Part shown: one piece after another, positions 1 through 9,260 of the stretch
How positions within the stretch are numbered: the first letter of the stretch is position 1
How the letters are laid out: each line of letters opens with the position of its first letter
Notes under the pieces: model-generated
What the model saw: the letters and a program-made list of their open reading frames with translations, nothing else
The model's database searches: none
Told to the model about the DNA's origin: nothing
Source of the DNA: JBAPRR01 sp049281195
GTDB taxonomy: Bacteria > Actinomycetota > Acidimicrobiia > Acidimicrobiales > CAVXTF01
Length of the DNA stretch: 36,222 nucleotides
Direction: 5' to 3'
Assembly: GCA_049281195.1 (NCBI GenBank)
Contig: JBAPRR010000057.1
Location: 1-36,222, forward strand
Translations under genes and position numbers: made by a program

Positions 1-921
1 CCTCGAAAGCTGCCTACGCTCAAGCAGCCGACATCGCCGGCCTTACCGCAGCAGCCCTTGTTGCACATCTCGCTTCCCCGAGCCGGAGCGCTCACGGATC
101 TCCTCCTTGCACCTGTTCAGGCGGCACCCGATGAGAAGGCGCTCAACAGAGCCAGGAACCACGTCGTGTATCAGCTGCAGCGCGCTTCGATCGCCATGAG
201 TCCCGGATCTCAGATCCGGATAGATCCGTTCAGGATCGAGAAGGTTCTGGCTACCCCTTATCGCCCAGATCCAGATGACGGCGCCTTCTCCCCTTCACCT
301 GCCGCGTGCCGCCGCGCGATAGGTACCGAGGCAGTCGCACTGTGCCAGCGCGAAATCGGGGTATCGCCGGCGCAGGCGGTCTCCCGGATCCTCGACTCGG
401 CACAGAGTCCGGGGACGAGACCGGCCGGGTCGACATGGTGGCATCAGTGGTTCCGACGTCTCGCCTTCGGTGCGAAGGTGACTGTTCAAGCTGAGTCCAC
501 AACGTGGGCCACCCAAATGCGCGGCGCTCTCGATTGGGAGAGATTCGAGACCGAACCGGTCATCGGCCGCGACTACAGATGGGAATGCCCGGGGAGCAAA
601 CGGATCACCATCCATGCGAAGGTCGACGTGTGCTCACAGGTCGAGGGGCGCCCCGTCTTCTTTCTGGTGTCGACAGGTGTAGCGAACGAACACTGGACGG
701 CATCCCTCGCCCTCCCGGCGCTGTGTGCCGGACTGGTCGGCGGCGCCGCCGCCGTACCGGCACGCGTAGTGGGGCTCTGGCCGGCCTCCGGCCAGGTTCG
801 CGCCATCTCGCTCGACGACACGACCATCGAAATGGCCGCGAAGGCGGTCGCGACTGCCGGGCTCTCCCTCGCCAGATTCGGACGTCAGGCAGGCAACCGG
901 CCTCAAGTGGAAAGATTGTGA
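1..921 (+). CDS. Unrecognised protein, C-terminal part (degenerate nuclease-like fold possible)
   Basis: The frame is open from the first base of the window to a TGA at 919-921, so the true start is probably outside; a TTG at 58 would give 287 residues but has no convincing ribosome site. I do not recognise the family. The second half has the order seen in PD-(D/E)XK nuclease domains of RecB type: a strand containing AKVDV, a strand FFLVSTG where an active enzyme would carry an acidic residue-x-Lys, then a helix LALPALCAGLVGG and a strand ARVVGLWP. The catalytic acid-x-Lys pair is absent, so if the fold is right the domain is probably inactive. No signal peptide or membrane segment is visible. 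The ftsH start codon lies 36 bases downstream on the same strand, so the two may be cotranscribed. The reading frame is secure; the fold assignment is only a guess. Confidence 0.6.
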   Translation, partial: PRKLPTLKQPTSPALPQQPLLHISLPRAGALTDLLLAPVQAAPDEKALNRARNHVVYQLQRASIAMSPGSQIRIDPFRIEKVLATPYRPDPDDGAFSPSPAACRRAIGTEAVALCQREIGVSPAQAVSRILDSAQSPGTRPAGSTWWHQWFRRLAFGAKVTVQAESTTWATQMRGALDWERFETEPVIGRDYRWECPGSKRITIHAKVDVCSQVEGRPVFFLVSTGVANEHWTASLALPALCAGLVGGAAAVPARVVGLWPASGQVRAISLDDTTIEMAAKAVATAGLSLARFGRQAGNRPQVERL

Positions 922-957
922 CCCCGCTCGGCGTTCTGAATATGCAGACAGCCAAGG

Positions 958-2874
958 ATGGTCACTCGACAATTGTCCACTCCCGCCAAATCCCCGCCCC
1001 CTCGCGATAGACGACCCGCACCGGCTCCTCCTCCGCCGCCGAAGTGGCGCGGCTGGCTGCTGCTCGGCGGGTTGGTGATAACCCTGCTCCTACTCACGCT
1101 TCCGAGCGTGAAGACGACGCCGACCTCCAACTTCACGTATTCGCAGTTCCTGACGCAGGTCAAAGAGAACAAGGTGATGACGGCGACGATCAATTCGAGC
1201 GGAGCCGTCTCCGGCACACTCGCCAACAAGAACGACTACACCAGCCAGATTCCGACCGCTCTCGCTGACAACAGCCTGACCGGTCTGCTCCAGTCACACG
1301 ACGTTGACATCACCGGCGTCGGCCCGGGCTCCGACTTCTGGCTCGACGTGCTCTCATTTCTCCCCTTCATATTGGTGATCATCTGGTTCGTATGGCTGGG
1401 TAGACGCACACGCCGCCAGGTTGCAGGCGGGATCATGGGAATAGGCGGCTCCAAAGCGCGGATTTACGACGAGGACAAGCCGACGACGCGGTTCAAAGAC
1501 GTTGCGGGCTACGAAGGCGCCAAACAGGAGGTTATGGAGGTAGTCGACTTCCTCAAGAACCCCGAGCGTTATGCCAGCGCAGGAGCGATAGGTCCTCGAG
1601 GCGTGCTCATGGCAGGTCCCCCCGGTACCGGAAAGACGCTCATGGCGAGAGCGGTGGCTGGGGAGGCGGAGGTGCCCTTCCTCGCCCTCACCGGTTCCAG
1701 CTTCGTCGAGCTCTTCGTAGGCGTCGGAGCCTCGCGAGTGCGCGATCTTTTTGCAGACGCTCGCAAACGTGCGCCCTCGATCATCTTCATCGACGAGATC
1801 GATGCAATCGGTCAGCGACGCGGGATCTCGGTCGTGTCCAATGACGAGCGCGAACAGACGCTCAACCAGATGCTGGCCGAGATGGACGGATTCGACCCTT
1901 CCACCGGCGTCGTGGTCATGGCTGCGACCAACAGACCTGAGGTGCTCGACCCGGCGCTGCTACGTCCGGGGCGGTTCGACAGGACAGTGGAGATCCCGCT
2001 TCCCAACCAGGCCGACCGGGCAGCGATATTGAAGGTGCACACCGGCGACAAGCACCTCGGCGCGGACGTGGATCTGGAGGACGTGGCTCGGGGCACTCCA
2101 GGATTCTCAGGGGCGGACCTGGCCAACCTGATCAACGAGGCTGCCATAGTCGCCGTGCGCCACAACCGCGATGTGATCTCTGCTCAGGACATCACCGACG
2201 CACGCGACAGAGTGATCCTCGGCCGGCGTGACTCCTCGAACGCGCTGCTTCCAGAAGAAAAGCATTCCGTCGCGGTTCACGAGGCCGGGCACGCTCTGGT
2301 CGCGCTGATGTCCCAGCACGCCGACCCCGTCGCCAAGATCTCGATCCTCCCCGCCGGCCGGGCTCTCGGAGTGACCGAACAGCTGCCTGTCGACGAACGC
2401 CACCTCTACTCGGAGAGCTACCTCCACGATTCGCTGGCGATACGTCTTGGAGGTCGTGCTTCTGAAATCCTCGTTATCGGTGAAGCGTCCACCGGTGCGG
2501 CGAACGACCTTTCGTCTGCGACCGACTTGGCGATAAAGATGGTCCGCGATTGGGGACTATCGCCCCGGCTCGGACCGATCGGCTTCGGAGAGAACACAAC
2601 CGACGCAATCGGCATGCAGTCGAGGCCCTACTCCGAGGGAACGCAGCAGGCGATTGACGAGGAGGTCAGCCGCCTCCTCGTCGAAGCGGAGCAAAACGCG
2701 ACGGAGCTTCTCAAGAAGAACAGGGTGGGACTTGACGCACTGATCGACGTTCTCCTCGAAAAGGAGACCATCGATGGGGCGGAGTTGGCCCAGGTGGTTC
2801 ATTCGGCAGAAGCCGCAACAACACCCGTTCCGCGCGACGAACCGGTCAAGACGCCGGTCACAAGCGTCGATTAG
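958..2874 (+). CDS. ftsH: ATP-dependent zinc metalloprotease FtsH
   Basis: Membrane-anchored AAA+ protease that unfolds and degrades misassembled membrane proteins and some regulators. The 638-residue product has a proline-rich cytoplasmic N-terminus (about 13-29), membrane segments at about 32-49 and 128-148 with an extracytoplasmic domain between them, Walker A GPPGTGKT (220-227), Walker B IIFIDE (Asp279, Glu280), an SRH region ending LRPGRFDR with arginine fingers Arg339 and Arg342, the zinc site HEAGH (441-445) and the third zinc ligand Asp517. All key residues are present and the length is normal. An in-frame TGA at 937-939 excludes a longer start; the ATG at 958 has only AAGG directly before it, so initiation may be coupled or leaderless. 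The stop codon overlaps that of the convergent oxidoreductase gene by four bases. Confidence 0.97.
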   Translation: MVTRQLSTPAKSPPPRDRRPAPAPPPPPKWRGWLLLGGLVITLLLLTLPSVKTTPTSNFTYSQFLTQVKENKVMTATINSSGAVSGTLANKNDYTSQIPTALADNSLTGLLQSHDVDITGVGPGSDFWLDVLSFLPFILVIIWFVWLGRRTRRQVAGGIMGIGGSKARIYDEDKPTTRFKDVAGYEGAKQEVMEVVDFLKNPERYASAGAIGPRGVLMAGPPGTGKTLMARAVAGEAEVPFLALTGSSFVELFVGVGASRVRDLFADARKRAPSIIFIDEIDAIGQRRGISVVSNDEREQTLNQMLAEMDGFDPSTGVVVMAATNRPEVLDPALLRPGRFDRTVEIPLPNQADRAAILKVHTGDKHLGADVDLEDVARGTPGFSGADLANLINEAAIVAVRHNRDVISAQDITDARDRVILGRRDSSNALLPEEKHSVAVHEAGHALVALMSQHADPVAKISILPAGRALGVTEQLPVDERHLYSESYLHDSLAIRLGGRASEILVIGEASTGAANDLSSATDLAIKMVRDWGLSPRLGPIGFGENTTDAIGMQSRPYSEGTQQAIDEEVSRLLVEAEQNATELLKKNRVGLDALIDVLLEKETIDGAELAQVVHSAEAATTPVPRDEPVKTPVTSVD

Positions 2875-3755
2875 GGGCCGACCTCACCGACCAGATCGAC
2901 CGCCGCTTCCATCTGTTCGATGAAGTGGGTACGGGAGTGGTGCTCGAACCTGAGGCTCAATCCCGTGGCGCCAATCGCCGCATAGGCAGTGAAGAAGGCC
3001 ATGGTCCCATCGCGGTCTCCGATCGGATCCACGGGGGGTTCGGGAGCGAAGATCATCTGCAGCGGCTTGTCCCTCTTGCCGATCAGCTCCTTGGAGGTAG
3101 GGCTGTCGAGCACCGCTTTCAATTCGTCGAGCTTGAGACGAAACGGCATCCACGCGTCGCCGAGCTCGGAAGCTCTACGAAATGAACGACGCGTCCTTCC
3201 ACCGACCCATATCTCCACCGGCCTCGGGAAGCCCGATGGTTCGACGATGAACCCCGAAAAGCTGTAGTGCTCGCCCTCATACGAGGGCGTGCGTTTGCCC
3301 CACGCTGCGCGTATGGCGCGTATGGCGTCATCCGAACGCTCGCCGCGGCCCTCGAACTTGTGCCCCAAAACCCTGAACTCAGGTTCGAGTGAACCCACCC
3401 CCACGCCGACGACCACCCTCCCCTGGCTGATGATGTCGAGCGTTCCGAGCCGCTTCACGATCTCCAACGGGTGGTGGTAAGGGAGCACGGTCATGTGGGT
3501 CAGAAGATTGATCCGCTCCGTCTTGCCCGCGATGAACCCCAAGGTCGTTTGCGGATCCCAGTAGCGGCCACCACGGATGCCGAGGGCGGTCTCGGGAATA
3601 GCGATGTGCTCTGAGCACGACAGCCAATCCACCCCTGCGCGTTCAGCCGCGACGGCAACGGCCGCCACGTCGTCCACCGACCCCGTCTCCTCCCAGCCAG
3701 GGGGGTCGAATCTGGGATTCATGTGGACAATGGGAGTGACGATCCCCATCTTCAT
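2871..3755 (-). CDS. LLM-class (luciferase-like) F420-dependent oxidoreductase
   Basis: Predicted TIM-barrel oxidoreductase of the luciferase-like family; in actinobacteria most such proteins use coenzyme F420, less often FMN. The 294-residue product shows the family pattern: an N-terminal strand MGIVTPIVHM, the segment GVDWLSCSEHIAIP, HMTVLPYHHPLEIVKRLGTLD, then VVVGVGVGSLEPEFRVLG followed by RGERSDDAIRAIRAAW, and the C-terminal IWVGGRTRRSFRRASELGDAW. This resembles the TIGR03619 subfamily. The ATG at 3753-3755 follows a strong GGAGGTGA site (3762-3769). It lies 84 bases downstream of the copper ATPase gene on the same strand, and its TAA overlaps the ftsH stop tail to tail. Substrate unknown; it could act on a lipid or xenobiotic, and nothing ties it to copper. 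Confidence 0.85.
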   Translation of the reverse strand: MKMGIVTPIVHMNPRFDPPGWEETGSVDDVAAVAVAAERAGVDWLSCSEHIAIPETALGIRGGRYWDPQTTLGFIAGKTERINLLTHMTVLPYHHPLEIVKRLGTLDIISQGRVVVGVGVGSLEPEFRVLGHKFEGRGERSDDAIRAIRAAWGKRTPSYEGEHYSFSGFIVEPSGFPRPVEIWVGGRTRRSFRRASELGDAWMPFRLKLDELKAVLDSPTSKELIGKRDKPLQMIFAPEPPVDPIGDRDGTMAFFTAYAAIGATGLSLRFEHHSRTHFIEQMEAAVDLVGEVGP

Positions 3756-3839
3756 TGCGCGTCACCTCCGATTGATCGGCACTCCGAGAGTCCCCGGAGC
3801 GGCCGTTTGCGTTGCAAAACGTACTTCAGCAGGGCGGGG

Positions 3840-6182
3840 CTACGACCTGGCCGCAGGTGTGGGAACGGTCAATGTGGCCAATTTCGAACCGGAGTTGGTC
3901 AGGGCCTCCAGCTGAACATCGAGAGAATTGTCCGGCTGCACCTCTGACATCCTTCCGATGCGCGAGCTGTTCCACACCACGAATGACGAGGACAGAACCA
4001 TCGCTGCTCCGGCGATCAACGGGTTCAGCAAGCCACACGCCGCGAGCGGGATCGCCACGACGTTGTACGCGAATGCCCATACGAGGTTGCCGCGTATGGT
4101 CCGAAGGGTGCTGCGCGCCAGCTTGATCGCTGTCGCGACAACCTGAAGGTCGTCGCGGACGACGAAAATATCGGCTGCGTTGATCGCCACGTCCGTCCCC
4201 GATCCCATGGCCACGCCGAGATCAGAAGCGGCCAGTGCCGGACCATCGTTGACCCCGTCTCCGACCATCGCCACCCTCCGCCCGTCGGCCTGCAGGCGTC
4301 TGACCATCTCGACCTTGTCAGAAGGAAGCATTCCCGCCGCGTAGTCGGAGACGCCTATGGCCTGAGCTACAGAAGCGGCAGTCACTTCGTTGTCGCCGGT
4401 CACGAGCATGCAGTGGAGGCCGAGCCGCTGTAGTTGCTCGACCGCGACCGGTGCCGACTCGCGGACGGTGTCGGAGAGGGCGATCGCACCTGCGATCGCG
4501 CCGTCGACACCAACTACAACGACCGTGTGTCCAGACGACTCCCAATCGGATCGGTAACCGGCGAGCGCCGCAAAGTTGGGTTCGTCCAAAAGGTCTGGCT
4601 TTCCCACCGTTACCCGGTGGAAATCGACAAGACCACTGGCCCCGAGCCCGGGAAACGATGCGAAGTGCTCGACGGGAGGAAGAGTTCCAGCTCGAGAACG
4701 GCCTTCGATCGAGATGGCGACACCGACGGGATGCTCACTCGACTGCTCCACGGCCGCGGCGAAACGGAGAATCTCGTCGGCTTCGTAACCGACATTGGCA
4801 ACGACGCCGGCCACGGACATGACGCCGGCGGTGACAGTTCCCGTCTTGTCGAGCAGGACGGTATCGACCTGCTTGCTCGCTTCGAGCGCCTGATAGCCCT
4901 TGAAGAAGATGCCCAGCTTTGCTCCGCGGCCGGAAGCGACCAGTAGAGCGGTCGGGGTGGCGAGCCCGAGCGCGCACGGGCACGCGATTATGAGAACGGA
5001 CAGAGCAGCGTTGAAGGCGTGCTCCGCCGATCCGCCGGCAATCAGCCAACCGGCCAAGGTGGCAGAAGCCGCGGCGATCACGGAGGGAACGAAGACGGCG
5101 GATATCCGGTCCGCGAGGCGCTGGACATCAGCTTTCTCGTTCTGAGCCTGCTCGACGAGCCGTGCCATCTGGGCCAGTTGGGTGTCGCGCCCGACATGCG
5201 TCGCCCTGACGATGAGGCTTCCGCCACAAGCGACCGTTCCTCCGACGACATCGTCTCCGGCAGACACATCGACAGGCACCGATTCACCTGTCATAAGGCT
5301 CCTGTCGACCACCGACTCTCCCGAGGTCACCACACCATCGGTCGCGATCGTTTCGCCCGGCCTCACCACGAACTCGTCGCCGACCATCAGATCGGCGATC
5401 GGGATCTGCCGGACGGTCCCGCCGGCTTCGATCACCGAGGCGAACTTGGCGGCCAGCGCGGCGAGCGAACGCAAGGCGTTCCCTGTCCGGCGCCTCGAGG
5501 AGGCCTCGAAGTACCGGCCTGCGAGCAAAAACGTCGTCACCCCGGCAGCCACGTCGATATAGATCGCGCCTCCCGCCTGGTGGGTGATCACGTACAGGAT
5601 CGAGTGAGGGGCGCTGCTCGTATCGCGCCAGAACATCGCGTAGATCGACCAACCGGTCGCCGCGACGATGCCGAGAGAGACGAGCGTGTCCATCGTGGAC
5701 GTGCCGTGACGTAGGCCGCGCAGCGCCGCCTTGTAGAAGGGCCACGCTGCCCATGTGACCACCGGAGCGGACATGACAATGAGCAGCCATTGCCATCCGG
5801 CAAAGCGGATCTCCGGGACCAGCGAGAAGGCGAGCGAGCCATCACACAGAGGCATCGCGAACAGCAGCGCAACGACGAGACGGCGTCCCAGAGAATGAAC
5901 TTGGCGGTCGGCCTCGGCCTCGTCCGTCCCGATGCTGAGTGCGGAGTCGCGCGCGAAGCCGGCAGAAAAGCCGGCCTTCTCCACCTCGGCGATCACATCG
6001 TCCACGGAGGTGGTGCCGTCGAGCAGGACCCTGGCCCGTTCCGAGGCGAAGTTCACGGTCGCCGCGACGCCTTCGAGCGAGTTGAGATCCCGTTCGATCC
6101 GGGCCGCGCACGCTCCGCACGTCATGCCCCCGATGACCAGGGAAACAGGTGCCTGAGGCTCTACCTCGTCGATGACCGTCAA
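3840..6182 (-). CDS. copA: Copper-exporting P1B-type ATPase
   Basis: Pumps Cu(I), and perhaps Ag(I), out of the cytoplasm at the expense of ATP. The 780-residue protein has one N-terminal metal-binding HMA domain with MTCGAC (Cys22, Cys25), the actuator motif TGES (298-301), the membrane metal site CPC (401-403), the phosphorylation site DKTGT (Asp445), SEHP (482-485), and GDGVND (641-646). YN at 706-707 and MxxSS at 728-732 complete the Cu(I)-specific 1B-1 signature, so zinc or cadmium specificity is unlikely. The start is TTG at 6180-6182; the next Met is inside the metal-binding loop, so a later start would destroy the HMA domain. The CDF exporter begins divergently 71 bases away. No CsoR, CopY or MerR-type gene is in the window. 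Confidence 0.95.
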   Translation of the reverse strand: MTVIDEVEPQAPVSLVIGGMTCGACAARIERDLNSLEGVAATVNFASERARVLLDGTTSVDDVIAEVEKAGFSAGFARDSALSIGTDEAEADRQVHSLGRRLVVALLFAMPLCDGSLAFSLVPEIRFAGWQWLLIVMSAPVVTWAAWPFYKAALRGLRHGTSTMDTLVSLGIVAATGWSIYAMFWRDTSSAPHSILYVITHQAGGAIYIDVAAGVTTFLLAGRYFEASSRRRTGNALRSLAALAAKFASVIEAGGTVRQIPIADLMVGDEFVVRPGETIATDGVVTSGESVVDRSLMTGESVPVDVSAGDDVVGGTVACGGSLIVRATHVGRDTQLAQMARLVEQAQNEKADVQRLADRISAVFVPSVIAAASATLAGWLIAGGSAEHAFNAALSVLIIACPCALGLATPTALLVASGRGAKLGIFFKGYQALEASKQVDTVLLDKTGTVTAGVMSVAGVVANVGYEADEILRFAAAVEQSSEHPVGVAISIEGRSRAGTLPPVEHFASFPGLGASGLVDFHRVTVGKPDLLDEPNFAALAGYRSDWESSGHTVVVVGVDGAIAGAIALSDTVRESAPVAVEQLQRLGLHCMLVTGDNEVTAASVAQAIGVSDYAAGMLPSDKVEMVRRLQADGRRVAMVGDGVNDGPALAASDLGVAMGSGTDVAINAADIFVVRDDLQVVATAIKLARSTLRTIRGNLVWAFAYNVVAIPLAACGLLNPLIAGAAMVLSSSFVVWNSSRIGRMSEVQPDNSLDVQLEALTNSGSKLATLTVPTPAARS

Positions 6183-6231
6183 AGTGGTGAATTCCTGCCC
6201 GAACTCTCACGCTCATACTACGGAGGCCCTG

Positions 6232-6276
6232 ATGGAGAGCCCAAACGGCCACCATGGGGCCCTGGTCAGGCGATGA
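6232..6276 (+). CDS. Possible 14-residue leader peptide upstream of the CDF exporter
   Basis: An ATG at 6232 follows a good ribosome site (GGAGG at 6222-6226) and opens a short frame reading MESPNGHHGALVRR, closed by TGA at 6274-6276. It overlaps the annotated CDF start (6254) in a different frame. It could be a translated leader peptide, perhaps coupling initiation of the exporter, or the relic of a frameshift at the N-terminus of the exporter, whose own start has a poor ribosome site. Two adjacent histidines would suit a metal-responsive leader, but that is speculation. Confidence 0.3.
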   Translation: MESPNGHHGALVRR

Positions 6277-7258
6277 TGGTGAGGTGCCTGAGAGCGGCCA
6301 CGGTCCCGGCCACGAACACCCGAAGGCCCTCGAGACCTTCGGCCATGTTCCTTCGCCCGAGACCGACCAGCGCTATCTCCTTCTCAGCCTGACCCTCATC
6401 CTCGCCTTCATGGCTGTCGAGGTCGCCGCTGCGTTCGTCGGGCACTCTCTGGCCCTACTCGCAGATGCGGGCCACATGCTCACCGACGCGGGCGCACTGC
6501 TGGCCGCGGTCGGGGCCTTGCGGCTCGCGCGCCGACCCGCATCGGGGGCCTGGACCTTCGGATTGCGCAGAGCCGAGGTGCTCTCCGCTCAGGCGAACGG
6601 CATAACCCTGCTCGTCGTAAGCGCTCTGATCGTGTTCGAAGCGATCAGAAGGCTCATCTCACCGACCGGGGTGACGGGCGGAATCGTTATCGCCGTGTCG
6701 GTGGTCGGAGTGGTGGTGAACGGATTGGCGACTCTGCTTCTGAGCAAAGCGAACCGCGAGTCCATGAACGTCAAGGGCGCGTTCCAACACATCGTCACCG
6801 ATCTCTACGGTTTCATCGCAACTCTCATCGCGGGGGTGGTGATCGTGACCACCGGCTACCAACGCGCTGACGCGATCGCTTCTTTGGTGGTGGTCGTGCT
6901 CATGGTGAGAGCCGCGTACGGACTGCTACGCGAGACGGGGCGCGTCCTTCTCGAGGCCGCGCCCGTCGGTTACGACCCGAACGATATAGCGCGTGACATA
7001 GTGGCGAACCCAAATGTGGACTCGATCCACGACGTACACATCTGGCTCATAACAAGCGGCTTTCCCGCGCTGTCAGCTCACGTTCTGGTGAAAAGGCCGG
7101 CCGACTGCCACGCTGTCAGGCGCGAACTCGAGCAGATGCTCGCCACCAAGCACCATCTCGACCACACGACTCTTCAGGTCGACCACGTTTCCGATGAGAT
7201 TGTGGCGCTCGGCACAAAACCCGGCGTCACACCGGAGAGCCACAGCGGTCACGTTTAA
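6254..7258 (+). CDS. CDF-family divalent metal exporter (ZitB/CzcD-like)
   Basis: Cation diffusion facilitator that exports Zn(II), possibly also Cd(II) or Co(II), by proton exchange. The 334-residue protein has a histidine-bearing N-terminus (ESGHGPGHEH), six predicted membrane helices between about 41 and 225, and the transport-site residues His74 and Asp78 in helix 2 (HMLTD) and His179 and Asp183 in helix 5 (HIVTD). The HxxxD plus HxxxD pattern is typical of zinc CDFs of the CzcD/ZitB branch. A cytoplasmic C-terminal domain follows, with DVHIWLITSGFPALSAHV and histidines in HLDHTTLQVDH. The ATG at 6254 is chosen because it keeps the histidine-rich tail; it lacks a clear ribosome site and an in-frame GTG at 6284 is an alternative. 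Divergent from copA; stop overlaps the next, convergent gene. Confidence 0.9.
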   Translation: MGPWSGDDGEVPESGHGPGHEHPKALETFGHVPSPETDQRYLLLSLTLILAFMAVEVAAAFVGHSLALLADAGHMLTDAGALLAAVGALRLARRPASGAWTFGLRRAEVLSAQANGITLLVVSALIVFEAIRRLISPTGVTGGIVIAVSVVGVVVNGLATLLLSKANRESMNVKGAFQHIVTDLYGFIATLIAGVVIVTTGYQRADAIASLVVVVLMVRAAYGLLRETGRVLLEAAPVGYDPNDIARDIVANPNVDSIHDVHIWLITSGFPALSAHVLVKRPADCHAVRRELEQMLATKHHLDHTTLQVDHVSDEIVALGTKPGVTPESHSGHV

Positions 7259-8040
7259 CTGCTTTCGGCCAGGAGCCACTTTCCGTTCGTCAAGACCATG
7301 GGGAACGGACTGAGGGTGCTCGAACTTTCGTTCTGGGCAGCAGAGAACGCAGCAGCAAAGTCACCCGAGCTCGTGGGCATCCCGGCACTCGGATTGCTGT
7401 TCGAAGCGCAGTCGTTCCCGCTCTGAGAGACGAATGGAGCGCAAAACGTCCCTGTCACCGCGACGAGGGCTTCGTTGCCTTGGACCACCTGACTCACGAC
7501 GTTCACAGATCCGTGGGATCCAGAGAAGACCGATGCAGCCACACCGTTACATTGCGTCTGCTCGCTCACTGGAAAGAAGGAACACGCCGCCGGGCTGTCC
7601 GTGAGCACGTCGTGGATGAACGCGCTGGCCGCCGCACTCGGACCATTCGACGAGCTGCCGCCTGTGGCGACAACCACGACGACGATGATCACGACGATGA
7701 CCGCCACCACACCGCCGAGGATCTGGAGCTGCTTTTTGTTGAAACCCTTCGGTGCGCCGGACTGAGGCGCGGCGTAGGCGGGAGGTCCCGGGGGGACGGC
7801 GCCTCCGGGAGGAGCCGACCAGGCACCAGGGGCCATCGGAGGTAGCGATTGGGGTGGAACCCCTTGGGCGGGCGGTGGCGGAGTCCATCCGGGAGGAGTT
7901 TGCGACGGTGGAGCCTGAGGTGGAGGCGCAGCCGGAGGAGGCGGCACGTTCGGTGTGGGTTGACTGCCTGGCTGGCCCCAACCACCGCCGGGAGGAGGAG
8001 GCGGCTGCTGAGGATTGTTTCCGCCTGAACCTGAATCCAT
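7255..8040 (-). CDS. Proline-rich single-pass membrane protein of unknown function
   Basis: I do not recognise a named family beyond the general actinobacterial design of a proline-rich cytoplasmic tail, one membrane helix and a small extracytoplasmic domain. The 261 residues comprise about 100 residues rich in Pro, Gly and Gln, a basic GFNKKQ, a membrane helix of almost pure Val/Ile (about 107-126), then an outer domain of about 130 residues with four cysteines, in SPAACSFFP, TQCNG, FCAPF and DCASN, that could form two disulfides. I choose the ATG at 8038-8040, which has GGAGG five bases upstream, over a TTG at 8058. The outer domain resembles small exported domains with an NTF2-like or DUF4878-like layout, but I cannot support that. 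Its stop overlaps the convergent CDF gene. Confidence 0.8.
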   Translation of the reverse strand: MDSGSGGNNPQQPPPPPGGGWGQPGSQPTPNVPPPPAAPPPQAPPSQTPPGWTPPPPAQGVPPQSLPPMAPGAWSAPPGGAVPPGPPAYAAPQSGAPKGFNKKQLQILGGVVAVIVVIIVVVVVATGGSSSNGPSAAASAFIHDVLTDSPAACSFFPVSEQTQCNGVAASVFSGSHGSVNVVSQVVQGNEALVAVTGTFCAPFVSQSGNDCASNSNPSAGMPTSSGDFAAAFSAAQNESSSTLSPFPMVLTNGKWLLAESS

Positions 8041-8184
8041 CTCCGCCTCCGTGTCCAATCTTCGAGGGGATCCTTTGTGGAGCCCCGTAAAACAGTAGGC
8101 GAAGCGTTCTCGTTGTTTTGCACTCCCAGCCTTATCTCAGGAATTGCACCTGCCGGGCAAAAGTCCACGGGAGCATGCGCGCAC

Positions 8185-9210
8185 TCAAGCGGGGTTGTGG
8201 CTAGACGCACCGGCGCCCACGAACTGGAGAACGGCGTGGAGAAGAGCTTGACCCGGATCTACCAACGGCACAGGAGGGCCGGAGGCCGCGCTTATTGAAA
8301 ACCCGAAGCAGACGTCTTGGTAGAAGGTCACCGTGTCTAGCGTTGCTCGTGCCCGCGACTCGAACACAACGGTGTATCGATCACCACTGAATGCGGGACA
8401 ATTTATGAAGCCCGAAGTGGACTCGGGCAAAGCGTTCACCACCGCAATGAAGTGATCGACGACGGACGCATCTGACGAGGTTCGGCTACGGGGCGTTCCG
8501 ACTCCGCCTGCTGCTTTCGGCTGCGGCGTGTCGGTTACGACCATGGTGGCAGCAGAACCAGGAACCATCGATGTGATAGGTCGCGTCGGCTCCCACACAA
8601 CTTGGCTGTCGACTCGCAGAACCACTTGGCCGGCCCCGTCTTGTGCCACTCCGGCCAGAACCCCACCGCTCAAGAAGGACCGCGACATGGGCGTGAAGTA
8701 GGAGATGAAAGCGAGCTGCTGAACATCGTAGGTGGCTTCAGTGCCGCGGCCCATGAGCGTTTCGCCCGCCAGATGGTGCAGAGACATCCAAGAAAGCACG
8801 CCGTCTGGTGATCCGGGGACGACCCAGAATCGGTGGTCGTCTATCAGTTGCGCGACTGCCACCATTTGTGGAGGACCGCCCATGTCAGTCGTGCCCGCGG
8901 GAAGCGCAGCCGTCGGCACTGCACCGGCCGGTACCGCAACCTCGTCGAGCAGTTCAGAAGCGGCCCGTTCGGCCGCCAACTCGTGCGGGTCGATACTCGG
9001 CGTCGCCGGCAACGGCAGAGCCCGATTGCCGCCCCCACCGACCGACGCCAGGTCGCTCGGGACGGAGGGAGGTGAGGCCACACGCCGCGCCGCTACAGAC
9101 GCAACCCGGGGTTGTGACGAGAACGGAGCTGTCACGACCACAGTCAGCACCAAGGACACAAGGATGGTGAGTTGGAGGTAAGGCATGAGCCGGCGGCCAC
9201 AACCTGTCAT
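8185..9210 (-). CDS. Exported or membrane-anchored protein of unknown function
   Basis: Not recognised. The 341-residue product starts MTGCGRRLMPYLQLT and continues into a hydrophobic segment (about 10-28) that acts as a signal peptide or anchor; no lipobox cysteine follows. An alanine/serine/proline-rich linker comes next (about 30-130), then a domain beginning GGPPQMVAVAQLIDDHRFWVVPGSPDGVL. Two cysteines lie in the C-terminal third (FINCPAF and QDVCFGF) and may form a disulfide. The ATG at 9208-9210 has GGGAGG only two bases upstream, which is too close for a good site; ATG at 9184-9186 is an alternative and would still keep the hydrophobic segment. It follows the S53 protease gene on the same strand, but a strong hairpin lies between them, so it is probably transcribed separately. 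Confidence 0.7.
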   Translation of the reverse strand: MTGCGRRLMPYLQLTILVSLVLTVVVTAPFSSQPRVASVAARRVASPPSVPSDLASVGGGGNRALPLPATPSIDPHELAAERAASELLDEVAVPAGAVPTAALPAGTTDMGGPPQMVAVAQLIDDHRFWVVPGSPDGVLSWMSLHHLAGETLMGRGTEATYDVQQLAFISYFTPMSRSFLSGGVLAGVAQDGAGQVVLRVDSQVVWEPTRPITSMVPGSAATMVVTDTPQPKAAGGVGTPRSRTSSDASVVDHFIAVVNALPESTSGFINCPAFSGDRYTVVFESRARATLDTVTFYQDVCFGFSISAASGPPVPLVDPGQALLHAVLQFVGAGASSHNPA

Positions 9211-9260
9211 GACCTCCCAGACGCACCAGGGACCCACAAGGTTTCCCCCTGTACAGCACA

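Noticed and set aside
504..1010. Arginine-rich open frames within the first gene and ftsH start, and several on the opposite strand (e.g. 605-955)
   Set aside because: Composition typical of shadow frames in GC-rich DNA; they overlap better-supported genes and have no family features.
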